A stretch of 64,000 nt of DNA from Verrucomicrobiaceae bacterium (GTDB lineage Bacteria; Verrucomicrobiota; Verrucomicrobiia; Verrucomicrobiales; Akkermansiaceae): positions 1 through 64,000 of the forward strand of contig JAIXPW010000043.1 in NCBI GenBank assembly GCA_027485995.1. The letters run 5' to 3'. This document shows, one piece after another, positions 28,205 through 36,880 of this stretch. The translations under genes and the position numbers were made by a program. Every line of letters begins with the position of its first letter. Position 1 is the first letter of the stretch. Below the pieces are notes generated by a model. It searched no databases and was not told where the DNA came from. It saw only the letters and a program-made list of their open reading frames with translations.

Positions 28205-29191
28205 ATGTTCAAACGCCGCACCAGCAACGCCCGCCAACGCTCCCGCATGAAGCGCCTCGAGGTGCGCGTCATGTCCCCGCGCATCGCCTGGTTCGGCTTC
28301 CTCAAGCTCTGCGGCCGGAGCATGAAGTTTGCGCTCGTCCTCGGCATGATCGGAGCCGCCGGCTGGGGCGCGTGGCTCGGCATCCAGCGGGCGTTCCTCC
28401 ACAACCCGGAGTTCCAGCTCCGCCTCGTGCAGCTCAATCCGAACGAGGCTCTTGACGAGGCCGATGTCGTGAAGACCGCGTCGATTGACCTGCGGGCGAA
28501 TCTTTTCGAGCTGAACACCGACCTCATCCGTGAGCGCCTCGCCGCCAGGCCGGAGATCTCCGAGGTTGTGGTGGAACGTCGGCTTCCCTCCACCCTCGAC
28601 GTTCAGATCAAGGCACGCAGCCCGCGCGCTTGGATCGCCTCAAGCGGCACCGACACCTCGACCGTCCGCCAACCTGGCGGCCTGCTGGTGGATGCGACCG
28701 GCTTTGTCTATCCCTGCCCGTCGCTGCAGTGGCAGACGGCGAGGGATCTGCCGGTGATCGTGGTGCCCCTGCAGGGTGCTGGCAAGGCCCTGACCGCAGG
28801 ACAGACCGCCAGCCACCCGGAACTCCAGCGTGCCTTCCGGCTGCTCAACGTGGCCACCGAATCCGATCCGGAGGCCCCCCGCTGGATCGACCGCCTGGAG
28901 CAGGCAAACCTCTGGTCGATGCAACTCACCACCCGCAACGGAACGATCGCCACCCTCGGCTTCAGCGATCAGGACCGGCAGATCCGCGACCTCGCCACCG
29001 CGCTTGATCACGCCGTCCGCCAGGGCTACGGCATCGCGACCATCAACCTGATTCCCGAACGCAACATCCCCATCACCACCCGCGATGAGGCCCCTCCACC
29101 CCGCGCCATCCCGGTCCCGGAGCCAACCCATCAGGAGATCCGAGAGGACCGCCGTTCCAAGGATTTGAAAGCGCTTCTCAACCGGGGCTGA
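28205..29191 (+). CDS. ftsQ: Cell division protein FtsQ
   Basis: This 328-residue bitopic membrane protein has a basic cytoplasmic start, a membrane helix (about residues 40-62, FALVLGMIGAAGWGAWLGI), a POTRA domain (FQLRLVQLNPNEALDEADVVKTASIDLRANLFELN) and the FtsQ beta domain with VVERRLPSTLDVQIKARSPRAW. The C-terminal tail is Pro-rich and charged. Identity rests on this architecture and on position between ddl and ftsA; sequence conservation in FtsQ is low. It links periplasmic divisome proteins to the Z-ring. Confidence 0.9.
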   Translation: MFKRRTSNARQRSRMKRLEVRVMSPRIAWFGFLKLCGRSMKFALVLGMIGAAGWGAWLGIQRAFLHNPEFQLRLVQLNPNEALDEADVVKTASIDLRANLFELNTDLIRERLAARPEISEVVVERRLPSTLDVQIKARSPRAWIASSGTDTSTVRQPGGLLVDATGFVYPCPSLQWQTARDLPVIVVPLQGAGKALTAGQTASHPELQRAFRLLNVATESDPEAPRWIDRLEQANLWSMQLTTRNGTIATLGFSDQDRQIRDLATALDHAVRQGYGIATINLIPERNIPITTRDEAPPPRAIPVPEPTHQEIREDRRSKDLKALLNRG

Positions 29192-29211
29192 TCCCCACCT
29201 CCCCTCCCAGT

Positions 29212-30423
29212 ATGGCACGCACGAAAATCCACGTCGGACTCGAAATCGGAACCAGCAAGACCTGCATGGTCGTCGGCGAGGTGAAATCCGATGGCGCCGT
29301 GAAGATCCTCGGTGTCGGCATGTCGAAATCCGCCGGCGTCCGCAAGGGCGAGATCTACGACTTCCCCCAGGCACGGGCCTGCGTGAAGGACGCCCTCGCC
29401 AAGGCGGAGGACGCAAGCGACGTCGAGATCGGCAGCGTGTTCCTCGCCGTCACCGGCTCCCACATCGTCGGAGAAAACAACGTCGGCACCTTCCGCCTGC
29501 CGGAAGGCGAGCAACAGGTCGCCCCCGAGCACGTCGAGGAGGCCAAGGACATCGCGCGGGAAGTCCACATCCCGCCGGACCACGTTTATCTCCACAGCAT
29601 CGTCCGCCAGTTCCGCCTCGATGGGCTGGAGCAGGCCAGCAGCCCGATCGGGCTCTTCGGCCGCACGGTTGAGGCGGATTTCCACGTCGTCCACGGCATC
29701 GGCACCCGCATCCAGAACAGCATCAAGTGCGTCCGTGAAATGCCTCTCGACGTCGATGATGTGGTCTTCGCCCCGATCGCGGTGGCCCAGGTCGCGCTTT
29801 CCCGGGACGAACGCGAACGCGGCGCACTCGTCATCGACATCGGCGGCGGCACCACTGACTACGCCCTTTACCTGAACGGATCGATCACCGCGTCCGGCTG
29901 CATCCCGGTCGGTGGCGACCATATCACCAATGACATCCACCTGGTCACCGGACTCCCGTTCACCAAGGCCGAGAGCCTCAAGATCAAGGAAGGCGATGCC
30001 TCTTCGGATCCAGCCCGTTCAGTCGGGTCAGTGAAAGTGATCGACGACAAGGGCTTCGCGGAGGCAGAAGTCCGCCGCCAGTTGCTCAACGAGGTGATCC
30101 GCCAGCGCCTCGAGGAAACGCTGCGCCTGGTGAAACGCCGGCTCCCGGAAGGTTCGGTCGAGCAGATCGGCACCGGCATCTTCCTTTCCGGCGGCACCAG
30201 CCTGATGCGCGGCTTCGGCGAGCTGGCCTTCGATGTGTTCGGGCGCGACATCTACCGCCCCGAGCCTCCCGAACTCAGCGGCGTGCAGTCGAGCTTCAAG
30301 GACCCTCAATACACCACTGCCCTGGGGCTGATCCGCTATGCCCAGATCCTCGATGCGGAGCGGATCAAATCCCCCGGCTGCCTCGGCCGGATCGGTCGTG
30401 CCCTTTGGCCCTTCGGCCGCTGA
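29212..30423 (+). CDS. ftsA: Cell division protein FtsA
   Basis: This 403-residue actin-like ATPase anchors the Z-ring to the membrane. It shows VGLEIGTSKTCMVVGEV (phosphate 1), the SHUF-type insertion with VFLAVTGSHI, VIDIGGGTTDYALY (phosphate 2) and IFLSGGTSLMRGFGEL (adenosine motif). The last residues, CLGRIGRALWPFGR, form an amphipathic helix expected to insert in the membrane. ftsZ follows after 33 bases. Confidence 0.95.
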   Translation: MARTKIHVGLEIGTSKTCMVVGEVKSDGAVKILGVGMSKSAGVRKGEIYDFPQARACVKDALAKAEDASDVEIGSVFLAVTGSHIVGENNVGTFRLPEGEQQVAPEHVEEAKDIAREVHIPPDHVYLHSIVRQFRLDGLEQASSPIGLFGRTVEADFHVVHGIGTRIQNSIKCVREMPLDVDDVVFAPIAVAQVALSRDERERGALVIDIGGGTTDYALYLNGSITASGCIPVGGDHITNDIHLVTGLPFTKAESLKIKEGDASSDPARSVGSVKVIDDKGFAEAEVRRQLLNEVIRQRLEETLRLVKRRLPEGSVEQIGTGIFLSGGTSLMRGFGELAFDVFGRDIYRPEPPELSGVQSSFKDPQYTTALGLIRYAQILDAERIKSPGCLGRIGRALWPFGR

Positions 30424-30456
30424 TCCAGCGCATTCATTCTTACCCTTCTTTCCACC

Positions 30457-32133
30457 ATGATTTCCTACGATCGCGACCAACAGAACACCATCCCCACCTC
30501 GTCGGTGAAAATCATCGGCCTCGGCGGCGCGGGGGCGAACATCCTCGAACGCGTCGCCCTCGACGGGCTCGACGGGGCCGAGCTGCTCGCCCTGAACACC
30601 GACATCCGCACCCTTTCCGGCTGCGTGGCCAGCGAGAAGATCCAGCTCGGCCGCAACCTGACGAAAGGCCTCGGTGCCGGCGGCGACCCGGAGCTCGGCC
30701 ACCAGGCGATGCTGGAATCCGAGACCGAGATCCGCGCCTCCCTGAAGGGCCGCCCCATCGTCTTCATCTGCACGGGTCTGGGCGGCGGCACCGGCTCCGG
30801 GGCCGCTCCGATCCTGACCCGCATCGCCCGCGAGGAGGGTGCCTTCGTGGTGGTCTTCGCCACCATGCCCTTCGCCTTCGAAGGCCTCCGCCGCCGCGAA
30901 CAGGCGGAGACCGCGCTGAATGAACTCGCCGTCCTTTCCAACGCCCTCGTCACCTTCGACAACAACCGCATGGGCGAGCTGGTCCTCGCCAAGCAGGGCA
31001 TCCACGAAGCCTTCTCCGCCGCCGACAAGATGATCTGCGAGTCGATCAAGGCCGTCATCCGCCTCGTCGTCCGCCCCGGCCTGATCAACGTCGGTCTCGA
31101 TGACCTGATGAGCGCCCTGCGGACCAACCGCTCGCGCTGCCTCTTCGGCTCCGGACTTGCCAATGGCAAGGACCGCGCCGCGCGCGCCCTGCGCAACGCC
31201 CTTGCCAGCCCGCTCCTCGATCAGGGAGCCCTGCTCAAGGAAGCCCGCACCGTTCTTGTCCACCTCAGCGGCGGTGAGGACCTCACGCTTTACGAAGTCG
31301 AGCTGCTGATGAAGAGCCTACAGAAGTACGTGCCGGAAAAGGCCCACGTACTCTTCGGCGCAGCCATCGATCCGACCATGGGTGACAACCTCAGCATCAC
31401 CCTGATCAGTGCGCTTCCGGAGGACTCGCTGGCCGTGGCCTCACGTGATTCCCTCAGCCGCGCGGAGGTCGAGGACGACATTCTTGCCCCGTCCGAAAGC
31501 TTCGCCGCCCCGGCACCGAAGCAGGTCGTGGTGGAGCCGCCCAACCGGGCGACGCCCAAACCGGAACCCGAGAAAGCCCGCAGCAAGCCGGCCCCCGCTC
31601 AAGCCATCGCCTCGCTCTTCGATGATCGCCCCTTCGCGGAGCCGGCTCCCACCCCGGCCCCTCGCGCGGAACCCACCCCGGAAGTCTTCATCGAACCCGA
31701 GCCGATCAAACCCGAGCCGGTCAAAGCCGTTGAGGAACCGACCATCGAGGAAATCGTCGAGCCCGAGGAAATTCTCGCCGTCGAGGAAATCGCCATCACC
31801 GAGGAGTTTCAGGAACCCTCGCCCGCCTCAGTACCGGCGGAGGCCCCATTCGAGTACTCCGATGAACCGGAGGAACTCGAAAAGGTGGAACCCGAGTGGC
31901 TCGATGACGAGCCTGAGTTCATTTCCTCAAACGAACCGGAACCCGCCGCCGAAGAACCTCTTCCGGTGGTCCGGCTGGAACCGGCCCCATTCAAGTCCCA
32001 TTCGAAAACCCCTGCCGGACAGACCGAGCTTTCCTTCGATGCAGGACCACGCGGTCGCTTCGCCGGAGAATCCCCGAACCTGGTCGATGGCGATGATCTC
32101 GACATTCCGCCCTTCCTTCGGAAAAAGCGCTGA
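30457..32133 (+). CDS. ftsZ: Cell division GTPase FtsZ with long C-terminal extension
   Basis: This 558-residue tubulin homologue polymerises into the Z-ring. The GTP loop GLGGGTGSGAAP is intact, as are IIGLGGAGANILERV and the C-terminal end DLDIPPFLRKKR, a likely FtsA-binding peptide. Between the core (to about residue 320) and that peptide lies an unusually long acidic Pro/Glu-rich linker of over 200 residues. The T7 loop reads NVGLDD (residues 211-216): the first catalytic Asp, equal to E. coli Asp209, is Gly213, while the second (Asp212 equivalent, Asp216) is kept. The usual IPND after VDT is replaced by TFDNN. These deviations are in the sequence; consequences are inferred. Last gene of the cluster. 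Confidence 0.94.
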   Translation: MISYDRDQQNTIPTSSVKIIGLGGAGANILERVALDGLDGAELLALNTDIRTLSGCVASEKIQLGRNLTKGLGAGGDPELGHQAMLESETEIRASLKGRPIVFICTGLGGGTGSGAAPILTRIAREEGAFVVVFATMPFAFEGLRRREQAETALNELAVLSNALVTFDNNRMGELVLAKQGIHEAFSAADKMICESIKAVIRLVVRPGLINVGLDDLMSALRTNRSRCLFGSGLANGKDRAARALRNALASPLLDQGALLKEARTVLVHLSGGEDLTLYEVELLMKSLQKYVPEKAHVLFGAAIDPTMGDNLSITLISALPEDSLAVASRDSLSRAEVEDDILAPSESFAAPAPKQVVVEPPNRATPKPEPEKARSKPAPAQAIASLFDDRPFAEPAPTPAPRAEPTPEVFIEPEPIKPEPVKAVEEPTIEEIVEPEEILAVEEIAITEEFQEPSPASVPAEAPFEYSDEPEELEKVEPEWLDDEPEFISSNEPEPAAEEPLPVVRLEPAPFKSHSKTPAGQTELSFDAGPRGRFAGESPNLVDGDDLDIPPFLRKKR

Positions 32134-32237
32134 GGCCGCCACGGCTTGACCGAGGTCAGGTTCATCCAGATCGGGGCGGCGGAGTTTGCGAAGTCCCCTT
32201 GCCCTTTCATGGACAGATTTTTTCGCCTGTTACCTTA

Positions 32238-32283
32238 TTTGTATTTACAGCAATCCTCACGCTCGATTTTCTGTAGTTACAAA
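32238..32283. promoter_or_regulatory. AT-rich dyad, probable promoter/operator
   Basis: TTTGTATTTACAG (32238-32250) is repeated inverted as CTGTAGTTACAAA (32271-32283) with 2 mismatches in 13, spacer 20 bases. It ends 8 bases before the start codon of the next gene, in a strongly A+T-rich pocket of otherwise G+C-rich DNA. It is likely an operator or promoter for the small membrane protein. No regulator can be named. Confidence 0.4.
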
Positions 32284-32291
32284 AGAGCACA

Positions 32292-32732
32292 ATGCACCAT
32301 TTTCGTCGCCGCAGCCAATTGCTCATCCATCGGCTCAACGCCTTTTCATGGCTGGTGACCTTGGTGCTCGCGCTCGCCACCACAGGGCTCTTTCTGGCGG
32401 CTTTTCTGACCTATGACCGCTTGCTCGCCCTCGCGGGCCTGGCCCTTGCCTTCAGCACCTTGGTTCTTGCCATCTTCCAGCGGGTTTCCGCAGGAGGCGC
32501 AAATTGCCCACTCTGCCGGATGCCACCCCTTGGCTCGAAAGCCTGCCAGAAGAATGCCAAGGCCCGGGCCTTTCTCGGCAGCTATCGCCTGCGGGTGTCA
32601 CTGAGCACCTTGCTGCTGAACCGTTACCGCTGTCCCTACTGCGGCGAACCCACCCGCTGCGCCGTCAAGGCCCGTCCTCACGAAGAGGACAGAAGCCATC
32701 ACTCGAGGGCTGTTCCGAACCCTTTCCGCTGA
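32292..32732 (+). CDS. Small membrane protein with CxxC pairs
   Basis: This 146-residue protein is not a family I recognise. It has two membrane helices (about residues 17-40 and 43-63: LVTLVLALATTGLFLAAFL and LLALAGLALAFSTLVLAIF) followed by a soluble part with two Cys pairs, CPLCRMPPLGSKAC and CPYCGEPTRC, which could hold one zinc. The end is rich in His, Arg and Glu. It is after ftsZ but separated by 158 bases with an A+T-rich dyad, so probably transcribed on its own. A membrane zinc-ribbon protein is the best description. Confidence 0.65.
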   Translation: MHHFRRRSQLLIHRLNAFSWLVTLVLALATTGLFLAAFLTYDRLLALAGLALAFSTLVLAIFQRVSAGGANCPLCRMPPLGSKACQKNAKARAFLGSYRLRVSLSTLLLNRYRCPYCGEPTRCAVKARPHEEDRSHHSRAVPNPFR

Positions 32733-32889
32733 CTCCAATCGATTCAGGCCTGGAGTCCGCAGAAACGCCAAACAAACCCAGCCCCGGCGTGCGCCCCGCC
32801 GCACGCCGGGGAACGCGTTTCCCCGCCGCCGGCTCACCCGGAAGCGAATCCGGCTTTACCGCTTGGAGGATCAACGCATCCTGTCGCCC

Positions 32890-33975
32890 ATGATCCGGAT
32901 TGCTTTGCTCAGCCTGCTCGCGACGCTTGTCGTTCCCATCGCGTTCGGTCAGGAAAGGTCCATGACCCTCGGACAGGCGGAAGGCTTTGTGAAACTCGCG
33001 CTGGCGGGAATCGATCGCGAGTTTCCCAACAAGACCGGCCATGTCACCACCGGGCCCGAGGACTTGAAGACGCCGAGCGCCATGCATCCGGTCTTTTACG
33101 GACACTTCGACTGGCACTCGTCGGTCCACGGCCACTGGATGCTGGTGCGCCTCCTGAAGCGCTTTCCCGAGGCCGGCTTCGCCGCCGAGGTCAGGGCCGT
33201 GCTGAAGAAGCGGCTCACCGCCGATGGACTGAAAGCGGAGACCGCCTATTTCCAACAGAAGGAGAACCAGGGCTTCGAAAGGATGTACGGCTGGGCCTGG
33301 GCGCTGCGACTCGCCACCGAACTCCACGGCTGGGACGATCCCGACGGCCGGATCTGGGCGGCGAACTTCAAGCCGCTGGAACAGGAACTCACCTCCCTCG
33401 CCAAGGCCTACCTGCCCAAGCTCGACTGGCCGGTGCGCTGCGGCTTTCACCCGGAGAGCTCCTTCGCCCTCGCCCAGATGCTCGACTACGCCCGGGCGAC
33501 CGGTGACCGCGGATTCGAATCGCTCCTGAAGGAAAAGGCCCGCAGCTTCTACCTCGGGGACCGTGGGTATCCGACCGCCTATGAGCCTTCCGGGAACGAC
33601 TTCTTCTCCCCCGGTCTCAATGTCGCCGACCTCATGCGCCGCGTCCTTTCCGCCGATGATTTCTCCACCTGGCTCACCCACTACCTGCCAGGATTGAAAG
33701 CCGGTGAGGCAGGCAATCTCCTGACTCCTGTCAGAGTCAGTGATGCCACCGACGGCCAGCTCGTCCACCTCGCCGGGTTGAACCTCAGCCGCGCATGGAC
33801 GATGAAGGGCATCGCCTCCGTCCTCAAAGAAGAGGATCCCCGGAAAAAGGTGCTGCTGGATTCCGCCGCCAGGCACACCACGGCAGGCCTCCTGCTGGTG
33901 TCCAGCGGACACTACGAGGGAGACCACTGGCTCGCCTCCTTCGCGGTTTATCTGTTAGACGACACCGGATTCTAA
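32890..33975 (+). CDS. DUF2891-family secreted protein
   Basis: This 361-residue protein has a signal peptide (MIRIALLSLLATLVVPIAFGQ). The body agrees with DUF2891 as I recall it: HPVFYGHFDWHSSVHGHWMLVR near residue 70, MYGWAWALRLATELHGW, CGFHPESSFALAQMLDYAR, PSGNDFFSPGLNVADLMRR and SGHYEGDHWLASFAVY near the end. The repeated His/Trp pattern suggests an alpha/alpha-barrel. No activity is established. The stop codon lies in a perfect 10-base inverted repeat (33950-33980) made of two copies of the dispersed TCTAACAG word. Confidence 0.8.
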   Translation: MIRIALLSLLATLVVPIAFGQERSMTLGQAEGFVKLALAGIDREFPNKTGHVTTGPEDLKTPSAMHPVFYGHFDWHSSVHGHWMLVRLLKRFPEAGFAAEVRAVLKKRLTADGLKAETAYFQQKENQGFERMYGWAWALRLATELHGWDDPDGRIWAANFKPLEQELTSLAKAYLPKLDWPVRCGFHPESSFALAQMLDYARATGDRGFESLLKEKARSFYLGDRGYPTAYEPSGNDFFSPGLNVADLMRRVLSADDFSTWLTHYLPGLKAGEAGNLLTPVRVSDATDGQLVHLAGLNLSRAWTMKGIASVLKEEDPRKKVLLDSAARHTTAGLLLVSSGHYEGDHWLASFAVYLLDDTGF

Positions 33976-33980
33976 CAGAT
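33950..33980. terminator. Perfect inverted pair of the TCTAACAG word at gene end
   Basis: ATCTGTTAGA (33950-33959) and TCTAACAGAT (33971-33980) are exact reverse complements with an 11-base loop. The right arm overlaps the stop codon of the DUF2891 gene. A third copy follows at 34040-34047. The stem lacks G+C content and a T-run, so it is not a classical terminator, but inverted word pairs at gene ends act as terminators in bacteria with DNA uptake sequences. Confidence 0.5.
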
Positions 33981-34167
33981 CGTTCCACATCCGCGTTTTC
34001 GGGCGAAATGCAATGTCGAATCAAGCTTGTTCCAGCATTTCTAACAGTCATATACGGGAATCCCGTCATCCTGACTTTCCTGCTTGATTCAGCGCTTGCC
34101 GCTCATCATGACCCAGACGGCTTCCGGCAATCGGATCTTGTTCCGATCCACCCGCCCGCACACCTTC

Positions 34168-35427
34168 ATGACCTCCAATGTCTCCCTGACGGCCAGCAAG
34201 CCGGGTATCCGGCTTTCCCAGGGCGGTTTGATCGCTCTCTGCACGTCGCTGATCGTAGCCTCATCGTTGCTGACGCACTTTCTGGGCCGTTCCCACAAGG
34301 ATTCCTCCGTGCCGGTCACTCCAACCGGTGAAGCCTCCCCTCTCCCGTCCGACTCGGTCCCGTCCTGGGGTGAGCTCATGACCCTCGACATCGATCTGGA
34401 GCAGCCAGAAGAGTATGTCTCCTTCGAAGCCACCACCGACCGGATCGCGGTCTGGACCTTCACCGACAAGACCCTGAAACAGACGCGGGAGATTCTAACA
34501 GAATGTGGGATGTCCTCAGGTCTGATCGATTCCACCCTGGCAACGGACAAGGTCGAGGACACCCCCCAGGCCACCGTGGTCAGGCCCGGTGATCAGGTGG
34601 TGACCGCCCTGCCGGCCGACGTCCGCGCAAGGCTTTATGCCATCCTATCCCAATGGCCCGCCAACCGCTACATGGCGAATCCCTATCACCTGCCGAACGA
34701 GGAACTCCCCGCCCTCCTGAACGCCGGCGATGTCCCAGCCGCCGCTCTCGATCTGCTGAAGAAGCTATCCTATCTCCAGGCGGGCAAGAGGATGTTCAGC
34801 GACCTCGAAGTCGTGCTCCATCAAATCCCGTCCGAAAAGGGACGGCTGCAGGTCCTCAAGATGCTGACCTACCAGACCGCCGTCCTTGCCCGTCTCAGGC
34901 TTCGCCCGGACAGTGATGTGGACAAGCTTCTCGGCTACTGGGGTTCCATGCCCGGCGTGCGCGCCAAGGACCTCCGCCCCTTGCTCGAATCGATCCGCAA
35001 GACCTCAGATGGCGGCACCATCAGCCTGCTTTACCTGCTGCCTCCCTTCGCCCGCGAACGGCTCTACACCTTCCCCCTCCCCGCCCAGGCCGATGATGTG
35101 AAAATGGACTGCCACTGGACGGCGATGAACTTCTTCAGCGAAACGCCCGACCCCCGCTTCCAGGACAACGCCTTCGCCAGCAACTACATCAAGCAGAACT
35201 GCTATCAGATCGGAAAGCCCACCATGATCGGGGATCTGGTATTCCTCCTCAACAGCAAGGGCGAGGTGATCCACTCCGCAGTCTATATCGCCGACGACCT
35301 GGTCTTCACCAAGAACGGCATCAACTTCGCCCAGCCCTGGATCCTGATGCGCATCCCGAACATGCGCGAGGCCTTCACGGTCACCGAGGAGCCCCAGATC
35401 GCCTACTACCGGCGCAAGCAGTCGTGA
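34168..35427 (+). CDS. Membrane-anchored protein, possibly NlpC/P60-like
   Basis: This protein of about 419 residues (MTSNVSL start; an ATG at 34108 or TTG at 34084 would extend it) has an N-terminal membrane helix (LIALCTSLIVASSLLTHFL) and a long helical body of unknown family. The last 120 residues contain DCHWTAMNFF, then GDLVFLLNSKGEVIHSAVYIADDLVFTKNG, which looks like the Cys and His parts of an NlpC/P60 papain-like fold. If so it would cut peptide bonds in the cell wall, but the Cys-His assignment is a guess. A TCTAACAG copy sits at 34494-34501 in coding sequence. Confidence 0.6.
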   Translation: MTSNVSLTASKPGIRLSQGGLIALCTSLIVASSLLTHFLGRSHKDSSVPVTPTGEASPLPSDSVPSWGELMTLDIDLEQPEEYVSFEATTDRIAVWTFTDKTLKQTREILTECGMSSGLIDSTLATDKVEDTPQATVVRPGDQVVTALPADVRARLYAILSQWPANRYMANPYHLPNEELPALLNAGDVPAAALDLLKKLSYLQAGKRMFSDLEVVLHQIPSEKGRLQVLKMLTYQTAVLARLRLRPDSDVDKLLGYWGSMPGVRAKDLRPLLESIRKTSDGGTISLLYLLPPFARERLYTFPLPAQADDVKMDCHWTAMNFFSETPDPRFQDNAFASNYIKQNCYQIGKPTMIGDLVFLLNSKGEVIHSAVYIADDLVFTKNGINFAQPWILMRIPNMREAFTVTEEPQIAYYRRKQS

Positions 35428-35437
35428 CCAGTCAGCC

Positions 35438-35938
35438 TCAGTGGATCTCCACCTTGCGGCCCATCGCGGTTTCGTAAACCTGATGCAGGCGAAAGGTCTG
35501 CTGCGCCCCGAGTTTCTGCCCGAACTGGGCGAGCAGATAGAGCCCCAGCGCGATCCCCAGCATCGCGCCAAAGATCCACAAGGCCCACGGATCCAGCTTC
35601 AAGCTCCACTGCACCGAACCGTAGATGCCTGAGAACAAGCCGAACGTGCCGCTGAGCAGGTAGCCGTAGAGGAACAGTGACCAGACATTCGCGTTCGGAC
35701 CATAGATCCCCTCGATCCGGGTTCTTCCATCCTCGGTGGCCTCCAGAGTCAAGGTCAGCCGGGGCGACCAGAAATGACGATCCTGCTCCGGGATGCGAAG
35801 ACAGATATAACCCACGAAATTCTTCACCTCGCACGGATCCGCCCCCGTCTCCACCTTCTCAACAAGGCGCTGCTGGGCCTCCCCCGGAACAAGGTCCAGA
35901 GTCTCCGAGAAATGGGGCCGGATTCCAAAACTGCTCAT
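35438..35938 (-). CDS. Unrecognised two-helix membrane protein
   Basis: This 166-residue protein is not a family I can name. A soluble start with a CEVKNFVGYICLRIPEQDRHFWSPRLTLTL block is followed by two membrane helices (about residues 85-105 and 115-138) and a short cytoplasmic end. It is convergent with the preceding gene (stops 10 bases apart), and has a 336-base gap before the SOUL gene on the other side. The good local frame, the ATG at 35938 and the plausible topology support it being real. Confidence 0.65.
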   Translation of the reverse strand: MSSFGIRPHFSETLDLVPGEAQQRLVEKVETGADPCEVKNFVGYICLRIPEQDRHFWSPRLTLTLEATEDGRTRIEGIYGPNANVWSLFLYGYLLSGTFGLFSGIYGSVQWSLKLDPWALWIFGAMLGIALGLYLLAQFGQKLGAQQTFRLHQVYETAMGRKVEIH

Positions 35939-36274
35939 GATCAGTCAGACTGATCCGCCCATCCGTCATGTCAATCCAGCGCGACAACTCACCCGGAGGC
36001 TTTCTGAATCCCTCCCCATCCGGAAATGAAGGCGGATCCTCCGCAGAGCGGCAGAGCCAAAGAGATTACCAAATCCAACATCCTCGAACTCTCCGCGAAT
36101 CTCGGTGCCTTCTCAATGCTCTGCGCTGACGAGACTCGGCCCCTCGTGCGCGCAGCGTCGTTTCATCCATGGGCCTCTCGGGAAGATGCCAACACGCCCT
36201 CTCCCCGCCATGAACCCAGCATCCTGCAAACATCCCTTGTTGAAAAACAAGCGGAGTGGGCCACACTGCCGACC

Positions 36275-36865
36275 ATGAAGATCAGCCGAATTCTCATCCC
36301 CGCCGTGGTGATGGCAGCCGTCGCCATTCCCATGCTTTCCCGGGCCGTCGAAGAGCCGCCGTTCAAGAGCATCAAGAAGGAGGGGAACTTCGAGCTCCGC
36401 GAGTATGCCAGCATCCCGATCGCCAGCGCCCCGATGGAAGGCATGGGCAAGCGGGACAAAAGCTTCAACAACCTCTTCAAGTACATCAGCGGTGCCAACG
36501 ACGGCAACCAGAAGATCCCGATGACCGCCCCGGTCCTGATGGAGGGCGGACCCACCGACGCCCAGGCGGCCGAAAAGGGTCGCATGAGTTTCATCATTCC
36601 AGCCGCCGTGGCCCAGGCCGGTGCCCCGAAGCCGACCGGCGAAGGCATGACCACCGGAGCCATCGAGGCCAGCCACATCGCCACCCTCCGCTTCAAGGGC
36701 TGGACCTCAGAAGAGAACCGCAAGAAGGCTCAGGACGAACTCGCCGCGCTCATCAAGGCCAACAACCTCAAGCCCGTCGGCAAGCCCTTCTTCGCTTTCT
36801 TCGATCCACCCTGGACCCTGGAAATGTTCCGCCGAAACGAGGTCTGGCAACGGGTCGAGAAATGA
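36275..36865 (+). CDS. SOUL-type heme-binding family protein
   Basis: This 196-residue exported protein starts MKISRILIPAVVMAAVAIPML. The SOUL/HBP pattern is clear: YEVRE-like FELREYASIPIASAPMEG, FNNLFKYISGANDGNQKIPMTAPVLME, MSFIIP and the final FFDPPWTLEMFRRNEV. These proteins bind heme or related tetrapyrroles in some members, but function in bacteria is open. The frame is open to 36026, but no signal peptide appears there. The gene ends 15 bases before the YiiX-like gene, which may be co-transcribed. Confidence 0.87.
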   Translation: MKISRILIPAVVMAAVAIPMLSRAVEEPPFKSIKKEGNFELREYASIPIASAPMEGMGKRDKSFNNLFKYISGANDGNQKIPMTAPVLMEGGPTDAQAAEKGRMSFIIPAAVAQAGAPKPTGEGMTTGAIEASHIATLRFKGWTSEENRKKAQDELAALIKANNLKPVGKPFFAFFDPPWTLEMFRRNEVWQRVEK

Positions 36866-36880
36866 TCCACCCTGAAGGGC

